Origin: Balanoglossus misakiensis
Taxonomy: Eukaryota; Hemichordata
DNA length: 64,000 nt
Direction: 5' to 3'
NCBI GenBank assembly: GCA_040954595.2
Contig: CM082589.2
Location: 10,974,001-11,038,000 of the forward strand
The notes beneath the pieces were generated by a model. It ran no database searches, was not told where the DNA came from, and saw only the letters and a program-made list of their open reading frames with translations. Below, piece after piece: positions 53,937-64,000 of the stretch. How positions within the stretch are numbered: position 1 is the first letter of the stretch; each line of letters begins with the position of its first letter. The position numbers and the translations under genes were made by a program.

Positions 53937-54256
53937 AGGGACAAACTCTCTCTCTCGTCGCCCTTTTCTATTAATTATGTTTGATACAAGACACCGTTTA
54001 TATTAATGGGCATGTGTATATGTAGTGAATGAACGTTCAACCACACACAACTTCCATCCTGCTTGTATGATATGAGAGTAAAAACTCGCCCAAAATGAAT
54101 TAATGGTAGAGACCGATTTTTCAGTTTTGCGAGTTTTCGCTCTCGTGTCTACATGCGGGATAGAAGGTGTGTGCGGTTGAACGTTGCATCACTATATATC
54201 CACATTTACATTAATATAAACGGTGTTTTGTATCAAACATGGAAAAGGGCAGCGAG
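53937..54256. mobile_element. TTAA MITE, copy with damaged right end
   Basis: The left terminus AGGGACAAACTCTCTC and the internal TTAATTATGTTTGATACAAG match the element at 9,892-10,238. The right side stops at GGGCAGCGAG, then TTAA at 54,257-54,260, so the terminal GAGACTTTGTCCCT is missing. Confidence 0.8.
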
Positions 54257-54620
54257 TTAAGGATGTACGATCAGTAAAATTGAAAGCATTGTCATTTCTT
54301 TTAATCGTGAATTTTCGTTTCTGATTTGTATGTATAATGAAAATCCATTTTGGGTCACTGCACTTGTTTTCGACTTTAAACAAGGCCGTGAATTTAGTCG
54401 ACAATTGAAGAAAACTGCTAACGGTCAGCATTTTCTACCAATGGTTTGTCTATGGATACAATATTGAACAAACTTTATCTCAAAATAGAGCGTGATGAAT
54501 TTATTTTGATTTGTCGGAGCTATGTGTAAAATTTCATGAAAATGACAATAGTAGAAGTGAGTTTTCTAACTATTCTCCATGTACTCCTATGGGAAGAGAC
54601 ACAGGCGCACAGTTTACCAG
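54257..54620 (+). repeat. Dispersed repeat beginning TTAAGGATGTAC
   Basis: It shares TTTATCTCAAAA, ACAATAGTAGAA, GTTTTCTA and CCTATGGGAAGA in order with 16,440-16,700, and related text in the opposite orientation at about 15,840-16,080. No coding capacity is seen. Confidence 0.5.
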
Positions 54621-54895
54621 TTGACGACCTCTAAAGAGGAAACGGGGGGGGGGGGGGATGATGAAAGGTTTAAGACTTACAGATCACAACTTAAAGAGCC
54701 ATTCAGAAAGAGGCTTAGAGTGGAGTATCAAATCGGACGATACCACTGACTGGTGGAGGAAGACAAAATAAGCAAACTGAGTAGATGAGTGCTCAGATTT
54801 CTTCAGAGGACCAAACGTTTCAAAGAATTATACGTGACAATCCATGCCTGGTCCGTCAGTAGATATAAACAGAACATTGTGGCTGTATTCATTAA

Positions 54896-55186
54896 AGGGA
54901 CAAAGTCTCTCTCTCGCTGCCCTTTTTCCATTAATTATGTTTGATACAAGACTGCGTTTATATTATTCTACATATGGATATAGTGAACCAACGTTCAACC
55001 ATACACACCTTCCACCCCGCTTGTATAGACACGAGAGTTTTAAAAAGTAGCCAAAATGAATAAACGGTCTCTACCATTTATTCATTTCGGGCGAGTTTTT
55101 ACTCTCGTATCATACAAGCCGGATGGAAGTTGTGTGTGGTTGAACGTTCATTCACTAACATAAACGGTGTCTTGTATCATGTCCCT
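54896..55186. mobile_element. TTAA MITE, internally shortened copy
   Basis: 291 bp between TTAA at 54,892-54,895 and 55,187-55,190. The left end AGGGACAAAGTCTCTC matches the copy at 9,892. Near the right end the sequence jumps from CTTGTATCAT to GTCCCT, a deletion of the subterminal part of the arm. Confidence 0.85.
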
Positions 55187-55253
55187 TTAACACTTTTGAA
55201 GCATTTTACTAATGCTAACATGACTAGACCAATTGAATGATGTTACATTGCAG

Positions 55254-55335
55254 GTTATCAACTCAGAGGGGCGTCTTGTTATAAAGCGGTACCTGACAAA
55301 CAATCAGCTGGCAACGCTGAAAATACCTGTCAGTC
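55254..55335 (+). CDS. Possible isolated coding exon
   Basis: An 82-base block lies between acceptor TGTTACATTGCAG and donor GTAAGTATG. Its open frame encodes Val-Ile-Asn-Ser-Glu-Gly-Arg-Leu-Val-Ile-Lys-Arg-Tyr-Leu-Thr and continues to Lys-Ile-Pro-Val-Ser. The splice sites are strong and the composition is coding-like. I do not recognise the protein and found no partner exon; it would belong to a host gene extending beyond recognisable sequence. Confidence 0.35.
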
Positions 55336-57696
55336 GTAAGTATGAAAGTATACATCATTTGAGTAGAATTTTACGGGAGTTCCTAACAAGGCTTGGACAT
55401 GTCACGCACAAATACAAAGGGCGCGTATAAAGACAGACAAAACCTCGCTCAGTGTGAGGTGTTCAGCGATTGCATCTGATAAGTCGAAAATGCTTGATCA
55501 CGTGTCATGTTCAGTTGGGAAATTGGATATGTCTCAGGCCAAAAAAACTAATATGTGCTATTCCGATTACATGGTTTTCAAAAATATTGTAGGTAGAAAG
55601 GGACATTTTTTTATTTTTCAATTTTTTTTATATCTTTGGCCGTCGTAGTGTAGAAGAATGACATCATAGTTCTTGCGTGATTCTCGCAATTTTCATGAAT
55701 TGTTTTATATTTGACATCGTTATTTTTACTTCCGGTTTGCGAAGATCTAAACTGTTTTGGGTCGGCGGGCTAAAATTAGGGTAGTTCGGGTAATCGTTAT
55801 GACATTGGGAGCTACGGCTGCAAAGCCATGTGTCTCGTGCGAAAAGGGCCCTTAACCTTTTGCAATATTTAACAGCAAACAACAGACAGTTTTGAGAATA
55901 AAAGGTTTCCGTCGTGTCTGACTTTCATATCGCATTAATAGCATATCCCTAATTTTAAAGAAATTAGGAGAGACAGAGTGAAACAGGCAGAGTGGCAGAC
56001 AGACACAAGCAGACAGACAGAGCAACATTCATCAGTAGAGACACTCACCGGTCGCTCGCTCGCTCGCTCGCTCACTCTCTCTCTCAGAGAGAGGGGGCAG
56101 ACAGTCAGACAGACCGACGTTGACAGACAGTCAGTAAGTCAGTCAGCCAGTTAATCAGTCAGTCAGACGTCAAAGACACAGTGACACAAACACAGCGAGG
56201 GAGACAACAGGACCTTTCATGCTTAAACCCCTGTTCTTCTGTTATAAACTTTGAAAACCGTTCGTTTTCAGACTGCAGATTGCTCGAATAACGCGACACA
56301 CTGCCGAAACAATAAAACAAATACTAGTGGGAGCTCATAAAATAAAATCGCTCAACCATTCCGTCGTCCTGAGTGACCTCAGCCACATTAATTCCGACGT
56401 CTTTTTAGGGTCATGAAAAAAGTCACAAATAAGGTATTTCCCCTAGGTCCACCTGAAGCAAAAAGTTTTCGTTTCGACTCCATCATTCCGAATAGTAAGA
56501 AAGCAACAAAATTGAAAAGACAGATGTAAAATGCAATCTCTCTCACGTGGTAACGTTTGTAACTATGGCAATCACGGTACGTGTTCAGTACACAGACAGG
56601 GAGAAAAGTTTCTCCATGCAATACATGTGTTCAGTAAGGTTTGACCTTGGTTTTACTTTGTACCATGATCGCCGCTTTCTAAGCATGGATGAACGACGGC
56701 GGTCAGACCCAATCGAACCCTTTCATGTCAGATGACCACGGTATCTCCAGTGTGAGATGACATTTGACAAACCATTTGATTTCAACAAAATCTTCGCGTC
56801 GTCAACGCGTCGCATACCAGTCGCATATCGGTATTTACCCAATCATAAAAGTTGGAAATTCGGGAGACTCGATCTGCAACCAAGTTGAGAGTAAATTTTG
56901 ACGTTTGACTATTGGCAAGTAAACAGGTTACACAATGACTTGTCGGTTTTTCCTCCGTCATGGTCGTTCTTGACCCAAGTGTCCTTCCTTGACATTTAGA
57001 CACACCTTGCGGTATGACCTTGGTGGTCATGTGCAATTAGTTTTCTTGTATAAGACGCTTTTCATGCCGGGGTAGACGACTTGTGCGTGGATAATCAACA
57101 TTTCAGTGATATTTCAACGCAAAGTTTTAGCAATATTGAGAAAACAGGTAGTGAGGTGTCAAATGCATATCAATGTACGAAAATTAGGTCAAGCCACCCG
57201 ACAGCAACCGCTTTCACACAGTGTCGGACGTTGCACGGAATGTGAAACGTTACACTGCTTCGGCCGTTCACATGCACCTGGGCTTGGTTTTGATTGATGG
57301 TCAAACGCCCCCACTTACTTTGGGCGTTTTCAATGGTAAATGTGTCGTATTGATCGAAACCTTGCCGTAAACACATTTTTTTTGCTGAATCAACATTCAG
57401 AGTTCAGCCGTCTAGTTAACGAAGTATTGAAATAAGCCACTTGTTCATCATTTTTTGTCTGTCAAACGTGTTTATTCGGACAGGGACCGGCCGCCAATGA
57501 GTGGTTTAGGGAGCCCACACGTACACTCTGGTACCTGGACAATTAACAAAGACATGACGTGTGTACCGTCCGGTTCGAAAAGATTGGTTTAAGGTAGTCC
57601 TGGTAACAGTCATCCTAACGAGGCCAGGGGAGGTCTCCAAGGGCGAAATAAACAAAGCTACCGATGACGAGTCGAATTCGAATCGGACGATGCTTG
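55336..57696. other. Unassigned, more balanced-composition DNA
   Basis: No gene can be called. Between about 55,975 and 56,170 there is low-complexity (CAGA)n, (CGCT)n and (CTCT)n sequence. The rest (56,200-57,690) is the least repeat-like DNA in the window and could contain host regulatory or intronic sequence, but I see no supported element. Confidence 0.4.
55975..56170. repeat. CAGA/CGCT/TCAG simple-sequence tract
   Basis: Runs of AGACAGACAGA, CGCTCGCTCGCTCGCTCGCT (about 56,050-56,071), CTCTCTCTCTCAGAGAGAGA and GTCAGTCAG follow one another. Confidence 0.9.
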
Positions 57697-60600
57697 TTTT
57701 CGACTTTGCAAAATCTCAAAATTTCGTCGATTTTTGAAAAAAAATCATGGGTGAAAATGCATCAAAAAATGAGAAATTTTCGACTTTGCAAAATCTCAAA
57801 ATTTCGTCAATTTTGAAAAAAATCATGGGTGAAAATCATCAAAAAATGACAAATTTTCGACTTTGCAAAATCTCAAAATTTCGTCGATTTTTGAAAAAAA
57901 TCATGGGTGAAAATCATCAAAAAAATGACAAATTTTCGACTTTGCAAAATCTCAAAATTTTGTTGATTTTTGAAAAAAATCATAGGTGAAAATCATCAAA
58001 AAATGACAAATTTTCGACTTTGCAAAATCTCAAAATTTCGTCGATTTTTGAAGAAAATCATGGGTGAAAATCATCAAAAAATGACAAATTTTCGACTTTG
58101 CAAAATCTCAAAATTTTTTCGATTTTTGAAAAAAGACATGGGTGAAAATCATCAAAAAATGACAAATTTTCGACTTTGCAAAATCTCAAAATTTCGTCGA
58201 TTTTTGAAATAAATCATGGGGAAAATCATGAAAAAAATGACAAATTTTCCTCTTTGCAAAATCTCAAAATTTCGTCGATTTTTAAAAAAAGACATGGGTG
58301 AAAATCATCAAAAAATAACAAATTTTCGACTTTGCAAAATCTCAAAATTTCGTCCATTTTGAAAAAAATCATGGGTGAAAATCATCAAAAAATGACAAAT
58401 TTTCGACTTTGCAAAATCTCAAAATTTCGTCGATTTTTGAAAAAAATCATGGGTGAAAATCATCAAAAAAATGACAAATTTTCGACTTTGCAAAATCTCA
58501 AAATTTTGTTGATTTTTGAAAAAAATCATAGGTGAAAATCATCAAAAAATGACAAATTTTCGACTTTGCAAAATCTCAAAATTTCGTCGATTTTTGAAAA
58601 AAATCATGGGTGAAAATCATCAAAAAAATGACAAATTTTCGACTTTGCAAAATCTCAAAATTTTGTTGATTTTTGAAAAAAAATCATAGGTGAAAATCAT
58701 CAAAAAATGACAAATTTTCGACTTTGCAAAATCTCAAAATTTCGTCGATTTTTGAAGAAAATCATGGGTGAAAATCATCAAAAAATGACAAATTTTCGAC
58801 TTTGCAAAATCTCAAAATTTTTTCGATTTTTGAAAAAAGACATGGGTGAAAATCATCAAAAAATGACAAATTTTCGACTTTGCAAAATCTCAAAATTTCG
58901 TCGATTTTTAAAAAAAATCATGGGGGAAAATCATGAAAAAAATGACAAATTTTCCTCTTTGCAAAATCTCAAAATTTCGTCGATTTTTAAAAAAAGACAT
59001 GGGTGAAAATCATCAAAAAATAACAAATTTTCGACTTTGCAAAATCTCAAAATTTCGTCCATTTTTGAAAAAAAATCATGGGTAAAAATCATCAAAAAAT
59101 GACAAATTTTGAAAAAAAAACGGGTGAAAATCATCAAAAAATGACACATTTTCGACTTTGCAAAATCTCAAAATTTCGTCGATTTTTGAAAAAAAATCAT
59201 GGGTGAAAATCATCAAAAAATGACAAATTTTCATCTTTGCAAAATCTCAAATTTTCGTCGATTTTTGAAAAAAAATCATGGTTGAAAATCATCAAAAATG
59301 ACAAATTTTCATCTTTGCAAAATCTCAAATTTTCGTCGATTTTTGAAAAAAAATCATGGTTGAAAATCATCAAAAAATGACAAAATTTTCGACTTTGCAA
59401 AATCTCAAAATTTCGTCGATTTTTGAAAAAAATCATGGGGGAAAATCATGAAAAAATGACAAATTTTCCTCTTTGCAAAATCTCAAAATTTCGTCGATTT
59501 TTGAAAAAAAATCATGGGTGAAAATCATCAAAAAATGACAAATTTTCGTCTTTGCAAAATCTCAAAATTTCGTCCATTTTTGAAAAAAATCATGGGTGAA
59601 AATCATCAAAAAATGACAAATTTTCGACTTTGCATAATCTCAACATTTCGTCAATTTTTGAAGAAAATCATGGGTGAAAATCATCAAAAAATGACAAATT
59701 TTCGACTTTGCAAAATCTCAAAATTTTTTCGATTTTTGAAAAAAGACATGGGTGAAAATCATCAAAAAATGACAAATTTTCGACTTTGCAAAATCTCAAA
59801 ATTTTGTCGATTTTTGAAAAAAAATCATTGTTGAAAATCATCAAAAAATGACAAAATTTTCGACTTTGTAAAATCACAAAATTTCGTCGATTTTGAAAAA
59901 AATCATAGGTTCGTCGATTTTTTAAAAAAAAACATGGGTGAAAATCATCAAAAAATGACAAATTTTGAAAAAAAAACGGGTGAAAATCATCAAAAAATGA
60001 CACATTTTCGTCGACTTTGCAAAATCTCAAAATTTCGTCGATTTTTGAAAAAAATCATGGGGGAAAATCATGAAAAAATGACAAATTTTCCTCTTCGCAA
60101 AATCTCAAAATTTCGTCGATTTTTAAAAAAAGACATGGGTGAAAATCATCAAAAAATGACAAATTTTCGTCTTTGCAAAATCTCATAATTTCGTCGATTT
60201 TTGAAAAAAATCATGTGTGAAAATCATCAAAAAATGACAAATTTTCGACTTTGCAAAATCTCAAAATTTCGTCAATTTTTGAAAAAATCATGGGTGAAAA
60301 TCATCAAAAAATGACAAATTTTCGTCTTTGCAAAATCTCAACATTTCGTCCATTTTAAAAAAAAAACGGGGGAAAATCATCAAAAAATGACAAATTTTCG
60401 ACTTTGCAAAATCTCAAAATTTCGTCGATTTTTGAAAAAAATCATGGGTGAAAATTATCAAAAAATGACAAATTTTCGACTTTGCAAAATCTCAAAATTT
60501 CGTCAATTTTTGAAAAAATCATGGGTGAAAATCATCAAAAAATGACAAATTTTGAAAAAAAAACGGGTGAAAATCATCAAAAAATGACACATTTTCGTCG

Positions 60601-63600
60601 ACTTTGCAAAATCTCAAAATTCCGTCGATTTTTGAAAAAAATCATGGGTGAAAATCATCAAAAAATGACAAATTTTCGACTTTGCAAAATCTCAAAATTT
60701 TTTCGATTTTTGAAAAAAGACATGGGTGAAAATCATCAAAAAATGACAAATTTTCGACTTTGCAAAATCTCAAAATTTCGTCGATTTTTGAAAAAAATCA
60801 TGGGGGAAAATCATGAAAAAAATGACAAATTTTCCTCTTTGCAAAATCTCAAAATTTCGTCGATTTTTAAAAAAAGACATGGGTGAAAATCATCAAAAAA
60901 TAACAAATTTTCGACTTTGCAAAATCTCAAAATTTCGTCCATTTTGAAAAAAATCATGGGTGAAAATCATCAAAAAATGACAAATTTTCGACTTTGCAAA
61001 ATCTCAAAATTTCGTCGATTTTTGAAAAAAATCATGGGTGAAAATCATCAAAAAAATGACGAATTTTCGACTTTGCAAAATCTCAAAATTTGTTTGATTT
61101 TTGAAAAAAATCATAGGTGAAAATCATCAAAAAATGACAAATTTTCGACTTTGCAAAATCTCAAAATTTCGTCGATTTTTGAAAAAAATCATGGGTGAAA
61201 ATCATCAAAAAAATGACAAATTTTCGACTTTGCAAAATCTCAAAATTTTGTTGATTTTTGAAAAAAATCATAGGTGAAAATCATCAAAAAATGACAAATT
61301 TTCGACTTTGCAAAATCTCAAAATTTCGTCGATTTTTGAAGAAAATCATGGGTGAAAATCATCAAAAAATGACAAATTTTCGACTTTGCAAAATCTCAAA
61401 ATTTTTTCGATTTTTGAAAAAAGACATGGGTGAAAATCATCAAAAAATGACAAATTTTCGACTTTGCAAAATCTCAAAATTTCGTCGATTTTTAAAAAAA
61501 ATCATGGGGGAAAATCATGAAAAAAATGACAAATTTTCCTCTTTGCAAAATCTCAAAATTTCGTCGATTTTTAAAAAAAGACATGGGTGAAAATCATCAA
61601 AAAATAACAAATTTTCGACTTTGCAAAATCTCAAAATTTCGTACATTTTTGAAAAAAAATCATGGGTAAAAATCATCAAAAAATGACAAATTTTGAAAAA
61701 AAAACGGGTGAAAATCATCAAAAAATGACACATTTTCGACTTTGCAAAATCTCAAAATTTCGTCGATTTTTGAAAAAAAATCATGGGTGAAAATCATCAA
61801 AAAATGACAAATTTTCGTCTTTGCAAAATCTCAAAATTTCGTCCATTTCTGAAAAAAAATTATGGGTAAAATCATCAAAAATGACAAATTTTCATCTTTG
61901 CAAAATCTCAAATTTTCGTCGATTTTTGAAAAAAAATCATGGTTGAAAATCATCAAAAAATGACAAAATTTTCGACTTTGCAAAATCTCAAAATTTCGTC
62001 GATTTTTGAAAAAAATCATGGGGGAAAATCATGAAAAAATGACAAATTTTCCTCTTTGCAAAATCTCAAAATTTCGTCGATTTTTGAAAAAAAATCATGG
62101 GTGAAAATCATCAAAAAATGACAAATTTTCGTCTTTGCAAAATCTCAAAATTTCGTCCATTTTTGAAAAAAATCATGGGTGAAAATCATCAAAAAATGAC
62201 AAATTTTCGACTTTGCAAAATCTCAACATTTCGTCAATTTTTGAAGAAAATCATGGGTGAAAATCATCAAAAAATGACAAATTTTCGACTTTGCAAAATC
62301 TCAAAATTTTTTCGATTTTTGAAAAAAGACATGGGTGAAAATCATCAAAAAATGACAAATTTTCGACTTTGCAAAATCTCAAAATTTCGTCGATTTTTAA
62401 AAAAAATCATGGGGGAAAATCATGAAAAAAATGACAAATTTTCCTCTTTGCAAAATCTCAAAATTTCGTCGATTTTTAAAAAAAGACATGGGTGAAAATC
62501 ATCAAAAAATAACAAATTTTCGACTTTGCAAAATCTCAAAATTTCGTCCATTTTTGAAAAAAAATCATGGGTAAAAATCATCAAAAAATGACAAATTTTG
62601 AAAAAAAAACGGGTGAAAATCATCAAAAAATGACACATTTTCGACTTTGCAAAATCTCAAAATTTCGTCGATTTTTGAAAAAAAATCATGGGTGAAAATC
62701 ATCAAAAAATGACAAATTTTCATCTTTGCAAAATCTCAAATTTTCGTCGATTTTTGAAAAAAAATCATGGTTGAAAATCATCAAAAATGACAAATTTTCA
62801 TCTTTGCAAAATCTCAAATTTTCGTCGATTTTTGAAAAAAAATCATGGTTGAAAATCATCAAAAAATGACAAAATTTTCGACTTTGCAAAATCTCAAAAT
62901 TTCGTCGATTTTTGAAAAAAATCATGGGGGAAAATCATGAAAAAATGACAAATTTTCCTCTTTGCAAAATCTCAAAATTTCGTCGATTTTTGAAAAAAAA
63001 TCATGGGTGAAAATCATCAAAAAATGACAAATTTTCGTCTTTGCAAAATCTCAAAATTTCGTCCATTTTTGAAAAAAATCATGGGTGAAAATCATCAAAA
63101 AATGACAAATTTTCGACTTTGCATAATCTCAACATTTCGTCAATTTTTGAAGAAAATCATGGGTGAAAATCATCAAAAAATGACAAATTTTCGACTTTGC
63201 AAAATCTCAAAATTTTTTCGATTTTTGAAAAAAGACATGGGTGAAAATCATCAAAAAATGACAAATTTTCGACTTTGCAAAATCTCAAAATTTTGTCGAT
63301 TTTTGAAAAAAAATCATTGTTGAAAATCATCAAAAAATGACAAAATTTTCGACTTTGTAAAATCACAAAATTTCGTCGATTTTGAAAAAAATCATAGGTT
63401 CGTCGATTTTTTAAAAAAAAACATGGGTGAAAATCATCAAAAAATGACAAATTTTGAAAAAAAAACGGGTGAAAATCATCAAAAAATGACACATTTTCGT
63501 CGACTTTGCAAAATCTCAAAATTTCGTCGATTTTTGAAAAAAATCATGGGGGAAAATCATGAAAAAATGACAAATTTTCCTCTTCGCAAAATCTCAAAAT

Positions 63601-64000
63601 TTCGTCGATTTTTAAAAAAAGACATGGGTGAAAATCATCAAAAAATGACAAATTTTCGTCTTTGCAAAATCTCATAATTTCGTCGATTTTTGAAAAAAAT
63701 CATGTGTGAAAATCATCAAAAAATGACAAATTTTCGACTTTGCAAAATCTCAAAATTTCGTCAATTTTTGAAAAAATCATGGGTGAAAATCATCAAAAAA
63801 TGACAAATTTTCGTCTTTGCAAAATCTCAACATTTCGTCCATTTTAAAAAAAAAACGGGGGAAAATCATCAAAAAATGACAAATTTTCGACTTTGCAAAA
63901 TCTCAAAATTTCGTCGATTTTTGAAAAAAATCATGGGTGAAAATTATCAAAAAATGACAAATTTTCGACTTTGCAAAATCTCAAAATTTCGTCAATTTTT
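57697..64000 (+). repeat. 78-bp AT-rich satellite with higher-order structure
   Basis: About 80 monomers fill the end of the window. A typical monomer reads CGACTTTGCAAAATCTCAAA, then TTTCGTCGATTTTTGAAAAA, then AATCATGGGTGAAAATCATC and AAAAAATGACAAATTTT. Because 78 is divisible by three, runs without indels stay open for 60-134 codons on both strands. Variant monomers (CGGGTG short forms, CCTCTTTGC, CATCTTTGC and TTTTTTCGA types) recur in fixed order: 58,931-60,511 matches 62,420-64,000 at an offset of 3,489 bp, and 58,332-59,150 matches about 60,917-61,735 at about 2,585 bp. The array continues past the window end. Confidence 0.97.

Noticed and set aside
57747-63677. Many long open frames (up to 134 codons, both strands) with repeated Met-Gly-Glu-Asn-His-Gln-Lys-type or Phe-Phe-Asp-Asp-Phe-His-type peptides
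   Set aside because: They follow from a 78-bp satellite monomer whose length is a multiple of three. Frames end wherever a monomer has an indel, and both strands are equally open.

Overview
The window is metazoan nuclear DNA, probably from an invertebrate. It has intron-style splice signals, vertebrate-type non-LTR retrotransposon relatives, hAT remnants and TTAA-flanked MITEs. No bacterial-type gene organisation, rRNA or tRNA is visible. I cannot name the species from sequence alone. It is almost entirely mobile and repetitive DNA. One long intact protein-coding gene is present, the replicase/helicase of a Helentron (rolling-circle transposon).

Layout. 1-11,200: a 3.5-kb segment present twice in direct orientation (about 150-3,840 and 6,940-10,625). 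The copies differ by clean insertions, so filled and empty sites of two mobile elements can be compared directly. 11,200-17,800: mostly unrecognised DNA, a 170-bp satellite (13,760-15,260) and one possible minus-strand host exon. 17,810-18,904: exons of a decayed hAT-transposase-derived gene. 18,993-24,286 and 39,262-53,206: ten head-to-tail units of one repeat family, here called the GCTGC family, flanking the Helentron. Its units start TTAAAGCTGCAAGCAGC; some end in a 14-bp-stem hairpin, GGGCCCAAGC...GCTTGGGCCC. 24,287-35,515: the Helentron, with a putative TATA box and first exon, a 208-bp minisatellite in the presumed first intron, a 7.1-kb open reading frame and a large 3' hairpin. 37,935-38,892, 48,509-49,362 and 50,070-52,612: three broken L2/CR1-type LINE fragments. 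The last two sit inside the oldest GCTGC-family unit, and the third is itself interrupted by a TTAA MITE. 53,900-55,190: two more copies of the MITE first seen at 9,892. 57,697-64,000 (window end): a 78-bp satellite with higher-order structure.

How the parts relate. The Helentron protein carries, in order, an OTU cysteine protease, lysine-rich repeats, a Cys-rich finger, a DUF6570-like segment, the HUH/Y2 rolling-circle nuclease, a Pif1-like helicase and an APE-like (EEP) endonuclease. Head-to-tail units with terminal hairpins are what a rolling-circle element would leave, so the GCTGC family may be a non-autonomous rolling-circle family. I see no shared termini with this particular Helentron, so that link is inference. 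Alternatively, units may have inserted into the A-rich (AATAAA, GAAA) tails of earlier ones. The family also carries many perfect AGGTCAAAGGTCA (nuclear-receptor DR1) motifs and one GTCACGTGAC palindrome per intact 3' half, so each insertion could spread candidate regulatory sites.
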